Part shown: one piece after another, positions 34,725 through 43,354 of the stretch
How positions within the stretch are numbered: position 1 is the first letter of the stretch
Layout: the number at the start of each line of letters is the position of its first letter
The notes under the pieces: model-generated
Seen by the model: the letters and a program-made list of their open reading frames with translations, nothing else
Told to the model about the DNA's origin: nothing
Databases searched by the model: none
Made by a program: the position numbers and the translations under genes
DNA from: Aeromicrobium massiliense JC14
Lineage (GTDB): Bacteria > Actinomycetota > Actinomycetes > Propionibacteriales > Nocardioidaceae
NCBI RefSeq assembly: GCF_000312105.1
Contig: NZ_HE978636.1
Location: forward strand, 816,841-880,840
Direction of reading: 5' to 3'
DNA: 64,000 nucleotides

Positions 34725-35642
34725 ATGGACGAGCGACGCCTCCGGGTTCTCAGGGAGTTTTCCGAGCGGGGGTCGGTGCTGGCCACCGCAGATGCGTTGA
34801 ACGTCACACCGTCCGCCGTCTCCCAGCAGCTCAAGCAGCTGTCGAAGGAGGCCGGCGTGCCGCTCGTGGAGCCGCACGGGCGGGGTGTCGCGCTGACCAG
34901 CGCGGGCCGCCGGCTGGCGTCCATCGCGACGGAGCTGGCGGTCGCGTCGGCTCGCGCGGAGGCGTCCTGGCAGGAGTACCTCGAGCGTCCGGCCGGCGAG
35001 GTGACGGTGCTGTCGTTCCCCACCGGCGCCGAGATGCTGCTGCCCGGCCTGCTCAGCCGGCTGGCCGACGTGCCGCACCTTGACGTCGTGTGCCGTGACC
35101 TGGACGTCCACCTGGCCGACTACGCCGACTTCACCCCCGACCACGACGTGGTGATCGCCGACAGCCCGGCCGCCACCGAGTCGTGGCACCAGCGCGGGCT
35201 GCAGGTCGTGCCGCTGATGAGCGAGCCGCTCGACGTCGCGCTCCCCGAGGACCACCGGCTGGCGTCGCGGCCGAGCCTGTCGCCCAAGGACGTCGCCGAC
35301 GAGACCTGGATCGGGGTGCCGCGCGACTACCCGTACGACCGCGTGCTCAGCCAGCTCGTCGCGGTGACCGGGGAGCCGGTGCGGGTGGTGCAGCGGTTCG
35401 CCGACAACGGCGTGGTCGAGGCGATGGTCGCCGCCGGGCACGGCATCGCGATCTTGCCCCGGTTCACGACGCGCGAGCACGGGAACGGGCTCGTGACCCG
35501 GCCGCTGGTGGGCATCCGGGCCAAGCGCGACATCAGCGCCCTGCTGCGTCCGGACCGGTTCGAACGGCCGTCGGTGCGGCTGGTCGTCCAGGCGCTGCGG
35601 GACGAGGCACGGGCCGTCGCCGACTCCCACCACAGCGTGTAG
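34725..35642 (+). CDS. LysR-family transcriptional regulator, 305 aa
   Basis: N-terminal winged helix with the pattern RLRVLREFSERGSVLATADALNVTPSAVSQQLKQLSKEAG, followed by a periplasmic-binding-type effector domain. The end of the effector domain (GIAILPRFTT) is typical. The ATG follows a TANNNT -10 with no Shine-Dalgarno. The divergent 37-residue membrane peptide is its probable target. Confidence 0.9.
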   Translation: MDERRLRVLREFSERGSVLATADALNVTPSAVSQQLKQLSKEAGVPLVEPHGRGVALTSAGRRLASIATELAVASARAEASWQEYLERPAGEVTVLSFPTGAEMLLPGLLSRLADVPHLDVVCRDLDVHLADYADFTPDHDVVIADSPAATESWHQRGLQVVPLMSEPLDVALPEDHRLASRPSLSPKDVADETWIGVPRDYPYDRVLSQLVAVTGEPVRVVQRFADNGVVEAMVAAGHGIAILPRFTTREHGNGLVTRPLVGIRAKRDISALLRPDRFERPSVRLVVQALRDEARAVADSHHSV

Positions 35643-35685
35643 GAGCGGCACCGGCCCGTGCGGGTCGTGCGCGAGGTCGTCCGGC

Positions 35686-36927
35686 TCAGCGGCGGCGGAC
35701 CAGCGTCATGACGTGGTAGATCACGACGGCCGCGACGCTGCCCAGCACGATGCCGGTGACGGTGACGTCGCCCGACGTGAGCGTCAGGTTGCCGATGCCG
35801 ATGATGAGCGCGACGGCGGCCGTGTACTGGTTGACCGGGTCGGAGAAGTCGACCTTGTTGTCCATCCAGATGCGGATGCCGATGAGCCCGATGAGGCCGT
35901 ACAGCGCGACGGTCACGCCGCCGATGACGCCCGCGGGGATGGTGATGAGCAGCGCGCCGAGCTTCGGCGAGAGGCTCAGCAGCACCGCGACCACGCCGGC
36001 CACGACGTAGGCGGCCGACGAGAAGACGCGCGTCGCGGTCATGACGCCGATGTTCTCGCCGTACGTGGTGGTGGCGGAGCCGCCGAACGAGCCGGCGACG
36101 GCCGAGGCGAAGCCGTCGGCGAACAGCGTGCGCCCGGTCATCCGGTTGATCTCGGGCTGCTCGGTGAGGTGCGCGACCGAGCGGACGTGGCCGACGTTCT
36201 CGGCGACCAGGGCCAGGACGATGGGCAGGAACATCGGCAGCACCGACCACTCGACGTCCATCGTGTGGAAGTCGGGCAGGCCCAGCCAGTCGGCGTCGCC
36301 GACGTTGCTGAAGTCGACCTGGTCGGTGACGATCGCGGCCAGGTAGCCGGCGACGATGCCGATGAGGATGGACAGCCGGGCCGGGAAGCCGCGCAGCACG
36401 ACGGCCGAGAGCACGATGACGGCGAGCGTGAACGTCGCCAGCCACGGGCCCTGCTGGTAGTTGTTCGTGGCGGCGGTGGCCAGGTTCAGGCCGATGAGCG
36501 CGACGATCGCGCCGGTCACGACCGGCGGCATGAGCAGCTCCAGCCAGCGCACGCCGGTGGCCTGCACGACGGCGCCGACGATCGCCAGCGTCACGCCGGT
36601 GACGAAGATGCCGAACAGCGCGGCGCCGGTGTCGCCGTCGTTGACCAGCGTGCTGACCGGGGCGATGAACGCGAACGACGAGCCCAGGTAGCTCGGCACG
36701 CGTCCGGCGGTGATGGCCAGGAAGAACAACGTGCCGACGCCGGAGAAGAACAGCGTCGTGGTCGGCGGCAGGCCGGTGAGGATCGGCACCAGGAAGGTCG
36801 CGCCGAACATGGCGACGACGTGCTGGGCGCCGAAGCCGATCGTGCGCGGCCAGGACAGGCGTTCCAGGGGCAGGACGATCGCGTCCTCGGCGACGGCGCG
36901 GCCGTCTCCGTGCAGCTTCCAGACCAC
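35686..36927 (-). CDS. Uracil-xanthine permease (NCS2 family), 413 aa
   Basis: About 12-14 membrane segments. Family signatures are QHVVAMFGATFLVP near the N-terminus, VAENVGHVRSV and GGSATTTYGENIGV in the middle. The motif set is closest to UraA/PyrP uracil:proton symporters, although xanthine or other nucleobases are possible. GTG 36927 follows GAGGAG by 5 nt. No pyrimidine genes are adjacent. Confidence 0.88.
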   Translation of the reverse strand: MVWKLHGDGRAVAEDAIVLPLERLSWPRTIGFGAQHVVAMFGATFLVPILTGLPPTTTLFFSGVGTLFFLAITAGRVPSYLGSSFAFIAPVSTLVNDGDTGAALFGIFVTGVTLAIVGAVVQATGVRWLELLMPPVVTGAIVALIGLNLATAATNNYQQGPWLATFTLAVIVLSAVVLRGFPARLSILIGIVAGYLAAIVTDQVDFSNVGDADWLGLPDFHTMDVEWSVLPMFLPIVLALVAENVGHVRSVAHLTEQPEINRMTGRTLFADGFASAVAGSFGGSATTTYGENIGVMTATRVFSSAAYVVAGVVAVLLSLSPKLGALLITIPAGVIGGVTVALYGLIGLIGIRIWMDNKVDFSDPVNQYTAAVALIIGIGNLTLTSGDVTVTGIVLGSVAAVVIYHVMTLVRRR

Positions 36928-36965
36928 AGGGTCTCCTCGGATGGGGGTGGGGCGGGGTGAAGGGG

Positions 36966-37715
36966 TCAGGCGGTGAAGCGGGCGGCGAACGCCTCGAACT
37001 CGTCGCTGGCCAGGGAGGCGGCCTGGGCCCAGGACTCGAAGTCCAGGGACGTGGCCAGGTCGGCCTCGGCGGCGATGCGCACCGAGCGCTTCACGTGGGC
37101 GGTGAGCGTGCGGTCGCGGGCGGCCCAGCGGACGGCGAGCTCGTGGGCCCGGGCGGCGGGGTCATCGGCGAGCTCCTCGGCCAGGCCGAGCCGGACGGCG
37201 TCCTCGCCGCGCACCAGGTCGCCGTTGAGCAGCGCGTAGGTGGCGCGGGCGCGGCCCATGCGCTCGGTGAGCATCCAGCTGCAGCCGCCGCCGGGGTGCA
37301 GGCCGATCTCGGTGAACGTCGGGCCGAACCCGGCCCTCGGGCCGGCGACGATGACGTCGCAGGCCAGCGCGATGTTGAGGCCGGCACCGACGGCCGGACC
37401 CTGCACGGCCGCGATCGTCGGGATGCTCAGCGACCGGATCGGCAGGAACGAGTCGTAGACGCCCATGAGGTGGTCGCGCAGCACGGATGTCGGCCGGGTG
37501 CGGTCGCCGAACAGGCTGGCCAGGTCGGCGCCGGCGCAGAACGCCTTGCCGGCACCGCGGACGACGAGCGCGCGGGCCTCGTCGTCGGCCGCAACGGCGG
37601 CGACGGCGGCGGCGAGCTCGTCCAGCAGCGGCCGGTCGAGGGCGTTGCGCCGCTCCGGCGCGTTCAGCGTGATGGTGCGGACGCCGCCGTCGGCCTGGAG
37701 CAGGACCAGCGCCAT
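36966..37715 (-). CDS. Enoyl-CoA hydratase/isomerase family protein, 249 aa
   Basis: Crotonase fold: the oxyanion-hole strands AFCAGADLASL and VQGPAVGAGLNIALACD are present, as is FGPTFTEIGLHPGGG. One of the two usual catalytic acidic residues aligns with the Glu in FTEIG; Pro-Gly-Gly-Gly follows. It probably hydrates or isomerises acyl-CoA substrates. It starts 1 bp after the DUF2470 stop, suggesting co-transcription. Confidence 0.85.
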   Translation of the reverse strand: MALVLLQADGGVRTITLNAPERRNALDRPLLDELAAAVAAVAADDEARALVVRGAGKAFCAGADLASLFGDRTRPTSVLRDHLMGVYDSFLPIRSLSIPTIAAVQGPAVGAGLNIALACDVIVAGPRAGFGPTFTEIGLHPGGGCSWMLTERMGRARATYALLNGDLVRGEDAVRLGLAEELADDPAARAHELAVRWAARDRTLTAHVKRSVRIAAEADLATSLDFESWAQAASLASDEFEAFAARFTA

Positions 37716-37716
37716 G

Positions 37717-38013
37717 TCAGTGCCCCCGCGGCTCGACGCCGAGGCGCTCGCAGGCCTGCTCGTAGAGGACGACGACGGCCTTGCGCAGGTCGGCGCGCTC
37801 GGTGACCTCGATCGGCCACGGCACCTCGACGGCGGTCGTGGTGTCCTCGACCTCGGCCGTCCAGCGTCCGGCCGTGGCGTCCAGCCCGACCATCGTGGCG
37901 GTGGTCGCCTGGGGGTCGGCGAACGCGCGGACGATGAGCAGCGAGTCGTCGGCGTGGTCGTCGTTCATGTGCGTCAGGACGGCCTGCACGACCGACTCGT
38001 CGAAGGTGGTCAC
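37717..38013 (-). CDS. DUF2470 domain protein, 98 aa
   Basis: The pattern VLTHMNDDHADDSLLIVRAF and VGLDATAG is the DUF2470 signature also found at the C-terminus of HugZ-type haem-utilisation proteins; here it stands alone. TAGCGT (38020-38025) ends 6 nt before the GTG, and its TAG is also the stop codon of the neighbouring metal permease gene. It is the first gene of a pair with the enoyl-CoA hydratase. Confidence 0.8.
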   Translation of the reverse strand: MTTFDESVVQAVLTHMNDDHADDSLLIVRAFADPQATTATMVGLDATAGRWTAEVEDTTTAVEVPWPIEVTERADLRKAVVVLYEQACERLGVEPRGH

Positions 38014-38022
38014 GGCCGTACG

Positions 38023-38871
38023 CTAGCGGCTCCGGCGCCGGGCGCGGGCGAGGACGCCGTGCCGTGGCGCCAGCAGGAACACGAGCGCGAACAGGCAGCC
38101 CTGGGCCAGCACGATCATCGCGCCGGGCGCGGTGTCGAGGTAGTAGGCGCCGTAGAGGCCCACCAGCGCGCACAGCGCGGACGCGGCGGGAGCGACGAGC
38201 AGCATGCGGTCGAAGCGGTCGGTGAGCAGGCGCGCCGTCGCGCCGGGCGTGATGAGCATGGCCACGACGAGCACGACGCCGACGGTCTGCAGCGCCACCA
38301 CGGTGGTGAGCGCGAGCAGGGCCAGCAGCAGCCAGCGCAGCCGCGACGGGCTGAGCCCGATGGCGAAGGCGTGCGTGGGGTCGAAGGCGACGAGGGTGAG
38401 GTCGCGCCGCTTCACCAGCAGCACCACGAGCACGAGGGCGGCGATGCCGACGACCTGCCAGAGCTCGCCCGCGTCCACGCCCAGCACGTTGCCGAACACG
38501 ATGTGGTTGAGGTCGGTCTGGCTCGGCGTCACCGAGATGAGCACGAGGCCCAGCGCGAACAGCGTCGTGAAGACGATGCCGATCGCGGCGTCCTCCTTCA
38601 CGCGTCGGCCCTCGCGCACCGCGCCGATGAGGGCGACGGCCAGGAAACCGAACGCGGCCGCCCCGACCGCGAACGGCAGGCCGACGACGTACGCCAGCAC
38701 GACGCCGGGCAGCACCGAGTGGGACACCGCGTCGCCCATGAGGGACCAGCCGACGAGCACCAGCCAGCACGACAGCACTGCGCAGACGATCGCCGCGGCG
38801 AGGCTGGCCACGAGCGCGCGCTCCATGAACCCGTAGGCGAACGGGTCGACCAGCAGGTCCCACAGGGTCAT
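38023..38871 (-). CDS. Metal ABC transporter permease (Mn/Zn, ABC-3 family)
   Basis: 282 residues, eight or nine helices. SLMGDAVSHSVLPGVVLAY is the conserved ABC-3 permease signature, and VVLVVAMLITPGATARLL is the second. It overlaps the ATPase gene by 4 bp. Third gene of the importer operon. Confidence 0.92.
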   Translation of the reverse strand: MTLWDLLVDPFAYGFMERALVASLAAAIVCAVLSCWLVLVGWSLMGDAVSHSVLPGVVLAYVVGLPFAVGAAAFGFLAVALIGAVREGRRVKEDAAIGIVFTTLFALGLVLISVTPSQTDLNHIVFGNVLGVDAGELWQVVGIAALVLVVLLVKRRDLTLVAFDPTHAFAIGLSPSRLRWLLLALLALTTVVALQTVGVVLVVAMLITPGATARLLTDRFDRMLLVAPAASALCALVGLYGAYYLDTAPGAMIVLAQGCLFALVFLLAPRHGVLARARRRSR

Positions 38872-39599
38872 CGGTCCTCACCCACGTCCAGGCCGAACGC
38901 ACGGGCCAGGTTCTCGGGCCGGACGACGTCCGTGGTCGGGCCGTGCATGAGCACCGAGCGCCGCAGCAGCACCGACTCCTCGGCGAGCTCGGGCAGCCGG
39001 GACAGGTCGTGGCTGGAGACCAGGACGGTGCCGCCGCCGGCCGCGAACTCGCGCAGCAGGGTGGTCAGCGCGTCCTCGGTGCGGCGGTCGACGCCGGCGA
39101 ACGGCTCGTCCAGCAGCAGCACCCGGGGCGCCTGGGCCAGAGCCCGGGCGACGAACGCGCGCTTGCGCTGGCCGCCGGACAGGTCACCGATCTGGCGGTC
39201 GGCGAGGTCGGTGAGGCCGACGCGCTCGACCGCCTCGGCGACGGCGGCGTGGTCGTCGCGGCGGGGACGACGGGTGGTGCCGAGGTGCCCGTAGCGGCCG
39301 GTCATGACGACGTCGCGGACGCTGACCGGGAAGGTCCAGTCGACCTCCTCGCTCTGCGGGACGTAGCCGACGGCGCGGTGGCGCCGCGCCGCCGCGGGCG
39401 TGTCGCCGAGGATGCGCACCGTGCCGGCGTCCGGCCGCACGAGGCCGAGGACGGACTTGAACAGCGTCGACTTGCCCGAGCCGTTCATGCCGACGAGCCC
39501 GCACACGCGGCCCGGCTCGAGCGTGAAGGTCGCGTCGTCGAGCGCGGTCACGGTGCCGTAGCGCACGCGCAGCCCGCGGACGTCCAGCGCGGGGGTCAT
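38868..39599 (-). CDS. Metal ABC transporter ATP-binding protein
   Basis: 243 residues. Walker A GMNGSGKST, Q-loop YVPQSEEVDW, signature LSGGQRKRAFVARAL, Walker B VLLLDEPFAGVD, switch His in SSHDL. The VDWTFPVSVRDVVMTGRYG segment is typical of Mn/Zn importers. Four-bp overlaps with genes on both sides show a tightly coupled operon. Confidence 0.92.
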   Translation of the reverse strand: MTPALDVRGLRVRYGTVTALDDATFTLEPGRVCGLVGMNGSGKSTLFKSVLGLVRPDAGTVRILGDTPAAARRHRAVGYVPQSEEVDWTFPVSVRDVVMTGRYGHLGTTRRPRRDDHAAVAEAVERVGLTDLADRQIGDLSGGQRKRAFVARALAQAPRVLLLDEPFAGVDRRTEDALTTLLREFAAGGGTVLVSSHDLSRLPELAEESVLLRRSVLMHGPTTDVVRPENLARAFGLDVGEDR

Positions 39600-40525
39600 G
39601 CGCCGCCCCCGGTCAGCCCGGCGACGATGACGTCGACGTCGTGGCGCAGCAGGTCCAGGTAGGTGGGCACCGGCCCGTCGGCCTCCGACAGCGAATCGAC
39701 GTAGAGCGTGCCGCCGAAGCGGGCGCCGGTCTCCTCGACCACCTGCTGCATCGGGTCGTCGCTGACCGTCGACTCGCAGAACACCGCCGGCACGTCGCGC
39801 TCACGGACGACCTCGATGGTGCGCCGGATCTGGCTCGGCGTGGCCTGCTGCTCCGCGTTGACCGGCCAGATGTACTGCTCGGTCAGGCCGGCGTCGCGGG
39901 CCAGGTAGGAGAACGCGCCCTCGCAGGTGACGAGCACGCGCTGGGCGGGCGGCACGGCGGCGACGGCCGCACGCAGCTCGGCGGCGACGGCGTCCAGCTC
40001 GGCGCGGTAGGCGCGGGCGTTGGCGGCGAACTCGTCGGCGTGCTCGGGGTCGAGCTCGGCGAACGCCCGGGCCATGGCGTCGACGTACTCGCCCGCCGCG
40101 ACGGGCGACATCCAGGCGTGCGGGTTCGGCTTGCCGGCGTACTCGTCCGCGGCGATGTCGATCGGGTCGACGCCCTCGGAGACGACGACGTGCTGGGCGT
40201 CGGCGTCCTCGGTGAGCTGCTCGAACCAGGCCTCGAGGCCGAGCCCGTTGTCGAGCACGAGGTCGGCCCGCGCGGTGTCGCGGATGTCGGTGGGGGTGGG
40301 CTCGTAGGCGTGGATCTCCGCCCCGACCTTGGTGATCGAGTGCACCTGCAGGTGGTCGCCCGCGACGTGCCGCGCCATGTCGGCGAGCACGGTGAACGTG
40401 GTCAGCACGTACGGGCGCGGGTCGGGCTCGTCGGCCACCTGGACGCAGCCGGACAGGACGAGCGCCGTGGCGGCCAGGACGCCGGCGAGCGTCCGGCGGC
40501 GGCGTCGGCCAGCGCGGCTCGGCAC
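39596..40525 (-). CDS. Metal ABC transporter substrate-binding lipoprotein (TroA/MntA/ZnuA family)
   Basis: 309 residues. Twin-Arg-like basic N-terminus, hydrophobic core and lipobox LSGC. Candidate metal ligands are His in AEIHAYEPT, His in NPHAWMSP, Glu in CEGAFSYLARDAG and Asp/Glu near VFCESTVSDD. This ligand set (His/His/Glu/Asp) favours Mn or Zn. The His-rich loop common in Zn-specific ZnuA is absent, which leans toward Mn. GTG 40525 has AGGAGG upstream. First gene of the importer operon. Confidence 0.88.
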   Translation of the reverse strand: MPSRAGRRRRRTLAGVLAATALVLSGCVQVADEPDPRPYVLTTFTVLADMARHVAGDHLQVHSITKVGAEIHAYEPTPTDIRDTARADLVLDNGLGLEAWFEQLTEDADAQHVVVSEGVDPIDIAADEYAGKPNPHAWMSPVAAGEYVDAMARAFAELDPEHADEFAANARAYRAELDAVAAELRAAVAAVPPAQRVLVTCEGAFSYLARDAGLTEQYIWPVNAEQQATPSQIRRTIEVVRERDVPAVFCESTVSDDPMQQVVEETGARFGGTLYVDSLSEADGPVPTYLDLLRHDVDVIVAGLTGGGA

Positions 40526-40548
40526 CGGTGTCCTCCTGGGGGTGGGGC

Positions 40549-40568
40549 GACAGTGGCGCCATGCTGTC
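40549..40568. promoter_or_regulatory. Palindrome upstream of the metal importer
   Basis: GACAG (40549-40553) and CTGTC (40564-40568) flank a perfect TGGCGCCA palindrome (40554-40561), 24-43 bp before the lipoprotein start. This is a plausible operator for a metal-sensing repressor (DtxR/MntR or Fur/Zur type), but the match to any consensus was not tested. Confidence 0.45.
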
Positions 40569-40616
40569 ACAGCGCGCAGGGGGCCACCGCTCGGACGGCT
40601 GCACCATGATGGAGCC

Positions 40617-40853
40617 ATGAGCGAGCCGATCCCGGAGCCCGGTCCCGAGTCCCCGCAGGAGGGCTTCCGCAAGGCCCTGGTGGTCGCCCTGGTGTGGATC
40701 GGCGTGCTGCTGGGCGTCCCGCTGCTCATCACGCTCGTGCTCGAGGTGCTGGGTGTCGCGCGGGAGTTCACCTCCCTGGAGCTGACCATCGTCCTGCTCG
40801 CGCAGCTGGTGCTGGCGCTATGGCTGACCCGCCGCCTGGTGCGCAAGCCGTGA
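40617..40853 (+). CDS. Small two-helix membrane protein, 78 aa
   Basis: Pro/Glu-rich cytoplasmic N-terminus, then two hydrophobic helices (about 20-43 and 52-70) and a basic end. CATGAT ends 6 nt before the ATG. The stop overlaps the next GNAT gene by 4 bp. Not recognised; divergent from the metal importer. Confidence 0.65.
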   Translation: MSEPIPEPGPESPQEGFRKALVVALVWIGVLLGVPLLITLVLEVLGVAREFTSLELTIVLLAQLVLALWLTRRLVRKP

Positions 40854-41275
40854 GCGTCGTGACCCGGCCCGCCGGGCTGGCGGACGTGCCTGGCGTCGTC
40901 GCGTTCTGGGCCGTCGCGGGCGAGAACGACGATCGTCCGGTCGACAGCGAGGCCGCGGTCGGGCGGCTGGTCGAGCGCGACCCGGACGCCCTGCTCCTGG
41001 CGCTCGACGACGACGTTCTGGTCGGGACGGTCGTGGCGGGCTGGGACGGGTGGCGCGCCCACCTGTACCGGCTGGCGGTGCTTCCGCAGCGGCGCGGCGA
41101 GGGGATCGCCGGGATGCTGCTGGACGCCGCTGAGGACCGGCTCGTAGGCCTGGGCGCGGGCCGGCTGGACGCGATGGTGCTCGACGGCAACGAGCTCGGC
41201 CAAGCGGTGTGGCGGGCGCGGGGGTTCACCCGTCAGCAACGGTGGGGTCGCTGGGTGAAGCCGGTCGTCGGCTGA
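40850..41275 (+). CDS. GNAT acetyltransferase, 141 aa
   Basis: Acetyl-CoA loop LYRLAVLPQRRGEGIAGMLLDAAE, and NELGQAVWRARGFTRQQRWGRW at the end are the GNAT signatures. GTG 40850 overlaps the stop of the upstream small membrane protein (GTGA). Target unknown. Confidence 0.83.
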   Translation: MSVVTRPAGLADVPGVVAFWAVAGENDDRPVDSEAAVGRLVERDPDALLLALDDDVLVGTVVAGWDGWRAHLYRLAVLPQRRGEGIAGMLLDAAEDRLVGLGAGRLDAMVLDGNELGQAVWRARGFTRQQRWGRWVKPVVG

Positions 41276-41317
41276 TTCTGCTGCGGGCCGGCGGCCGTCT
41301 GGCCGATGATCGGGGGC

Positions 41318-41530
41318 ATGACCTCCAGCTCGTCCGCCCCGTCGTCCCGCGCCCAGCGCGGCATCCTCGTCGTCCTGTTCTGGCTCGCGCTGTGGTTCGT
41401 CGGGCTGCCGGTGCTGGCGGCCGCCCTCTCCGCGTTCGGCGGCATCGGCATGACGGAGATCGGCCTCTTGGCGCTGGTGTTCCTCGGCGTGGGGATCTAC
41501 GGCACCCGCCGCATCCTGCGCGTGCCCTGA
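41318..41530 (+). CDS. Small two-helix membrane protein, 70 aa
   Basis: Ser-rich N-terminus, helices at about 17-40 and 45-63, then a basic tail. ATG 41318 is chosen because GATGAT ends 7 nt upstream; an in-frame ATG at 41306 lies inside that element. Convergent with the HNH gene, 3 bp between stops. Function unknown. Confidence 0.6.
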   Translation: MTSSSSAPSSRAQRGILVVLFWLALWFVGLPVLAAALSAFGGIGMTEIGLLALVFLGVGIYGTRRILRVP

Positions 41531-41533
41531 CCG

Positions 41534-42748
41534 TCACGTGCGCAGCCGCGCCAGTGGCGGTCGCACCGGCGGCACGCCGGAGCGGTAGCGATGGCCGGTG
41601 GGCGTCGTCCACTCCACCTCGCGTCCTCGCGCCCGTACCTGGACGCTCCAGCCGGGCAGGTGCTTCGTGGTGTGCGACCGGACGCACAGGCTCTGCGCGT
41701 TGTCGAGCGTCGTGGGACCCCCCTCGATGAACGCCCGCACGTGGTCGACGTGGCGGATGCGGCAGTCGCAGCCGGGCTGACGGCAGCGTCCGTCACGCGA
41801 GCGGACGAACCCGGCGTCTGCTCCGGTGAAGCGTCGGCGTCGGGCGTCGCGGGCGACCAGGGTGCCGTCGACGGGGTCGGTGAGCAACCGCCGCACGGAC
41901 GCGTCGCGCGCGTGCGCCACCAGCTGCTCGGCGACGGCAGGGGTGAGTGGCCCGTAGCCGACCAGCTCGACGGGCTCGTCGGCGTCACCCAGGAGGGTCG
42001 GCGCGTCGAGGACGAGCTGGAGCTCGACGGCCGGCTTGCGGCCCGGGGTGAGGCCGGTGACGTCGGTGAGCAGGGTGTCGAACATGAGCTGGCTGACCGA
42101 GCGGACGTCGCCCGCCGACCGGGCGGTCTCGGCGCGGTGCCACAGGCTCTCGCGGATGGTCAGCACGTCCTCGGCCGGCCCGCGGACCCACAGTGCCGCG
42201 ACCCCGTCGGGCTCGGGGGACAGCTCGACGCGCTTGTCGGCGCGCGCCTGCTGCGCGCGCTCGTGGGCTGCCTCGGGGTCGAGGCTGACGACGACGTGGC
42301 GGGCGAGGTCGGCGGCGCGCCGCGGGGTCAGCCCGTCGAGGTGGGGCGCGAGCTCGGCGTCGGCCTGGGCGATGTCGTCGGCGCTGAGGCCGCCGCACTC
42401 GCGGCTGATCGCGTGCGCACTCGCCACGGGGAGGTGGCCGGCTCGCAGCGTGGCCATGACGGCGGGCATCGCGGCGAGGGTGACGGCGTGCCCGAGCTGG
42501 GTTCCGCCGGCCGACGGCGAGACGCCGCGGGCCATCGCGACCTCGCCGGCGACGGTGAGCGTGGCGTCCATGCCGGTGCCGGCCCGCTCGGCGTGCAGGG
42601 CGGCCACCTGCTCCAGCTGCAGGGCGGTGGCGTGCCGGATCAACCGCTCGAGCGCGGCGATGACGTCGATGCGCGAGCCGCCGAGCACGTCGTCGTGCTC
42701 GACCGCGGCGATCGCGGTGAGCAGCTGCTCGAACGGGACGTCCTCCAT
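41534..42748 (-). CDS. HNH endonuclease with DUF222 domain, 404 aa
   Basis: The N-terminal ~300 residues are the helical DUF222 region common in actinobacterial multi-copy genes (13E12-type repeats). The C-terminal HNH site shows a CRQPGCDCRIRHVDHVRAF zinc/His cluster, then the SLCVRSHTTKH pattern. These genes occur in many copies per genome and their biological role is not settled. TAGCGT (42755-42760) ends 6 nt before the ATG. Confidence 0.88.
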   Translation of the reverse strand: MEDVPFEQLLTAIAAVEHDDVLGGSRIDVIAALERLIRHATALQLEQVAALHAERAGTGMDATLTVAGEVAMARGVSPSAGGTQLGHAVTLAAMPAVMATLRAGHLPVASAHAISRECGGLSADDIAQADAELAPHLDGLTPRRAADLARHVVVSLDPEAAHERAQQARADKRVELSPEPDGVAALWVRGPAEDVLTIRESLWHRAETARSAGDVRSVSQLMFDTLLTDVTGLTPGRKPAVELQLVLDAPTLLGDADEPVELVGYGPLTPAVAEQLVAHARDASVRRLLTDPVDGTLVARDARRRRFTGADAGFVRSRDGRCRQPGCDCRIRHVDHVRAFIEGGPTTLDNAQSLCVRSHTTKHLPGWSVQVRARGREVEWTTPTGHRYRSGVPPVRPPLARLRT

Positions 42749-42850
42749 GACCCCACGCTACGACCGACCACCGACAGTTTCGGCCGCCGTTCCAGGGCTA
42801 TCCACCGTTCGCGGCCGGGTCGCCGAACGTCCAGCCAATACGCTGCGAGC

Positions 42851-43354
42851 GTGGACGACGTCACCATCCGGCCGGCTCGCACGGACGAGCACGTGCTCCT
42901 GGAGGAGGTCGAGCACGCCGCCGACACCGTGCTGGAGACGCTGCTGCAGCCCGAGCAGCCGTTCGCCCCGACCCCGGCGGCCGAGCGGGCGTCCGCGCCC
43001 GGCTTCACGCTCGTCGCCGAGGAAGACACGGGTGAGGTGGTCGGCTTCGTCCACGTCCTCGACGCCCGGGACAAGGCGCACCTCGAGCAGGTGTCCGTGC
43101 TGCCCGACCACGGGCGACGCGGCATCGGCCGGGCCCTCGTCGAGGCGGCCTGCGCCGAGGCGCGCGAACGCGGCCATCGCTCGATCACCCTGCGGACGTT
43201 CGCCGACGTGCCCTGGAACGCTCCCTTCTACCGTTCCGTCGGCTTCGCCGAGACCGAGCCGTCGAGCGTGGCCCAGCTCGCGCGCCAGGCCACCGAGCAG
43301 GCCACCGGCCTCGACCGGCTCGGCCGCCGGGTCCAGATGACCCGTGAGCTCTGA
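42851..43354 (+). CDS. GNAT acetyltransferase, 167 aa
   Basis: HLEQVSVLPDHGRRGIGRALVEAACAEAR is the acetyl-CoA motif and APFYRSVGFAETE the closing motif. GTG 42851 follows TACGCT (42839-42844) by 6 nt, so the mRNA is probably leaderless. It overlaps the DUF817 start region by up to 11 bp. Confidence 0.85.
   Translation: MDDVTIRPARTDEHVLLEEVEHAADTVLETLLQPEQPFAPTPAAERASAPGFTLVAEEDTGEVVGFVHVLDARDKAHLEQVSVLPDHGRRGIGRALVEAACAEARERGHRSITLRTFADVPWNAPFYRSVGFAETEPSSVAQLARQATEQATGLDRLGRRVQMTREL

Noticed and set aside
41534..42748. Homing or restriction-type mobile element suggested by the HNH gene
   Set aside because: DUF222/HNH genes are ordinary multi-copy chromosomal genes in actinobacteria, and no terminal repeats, intron structure or methyltransferase flank this one.
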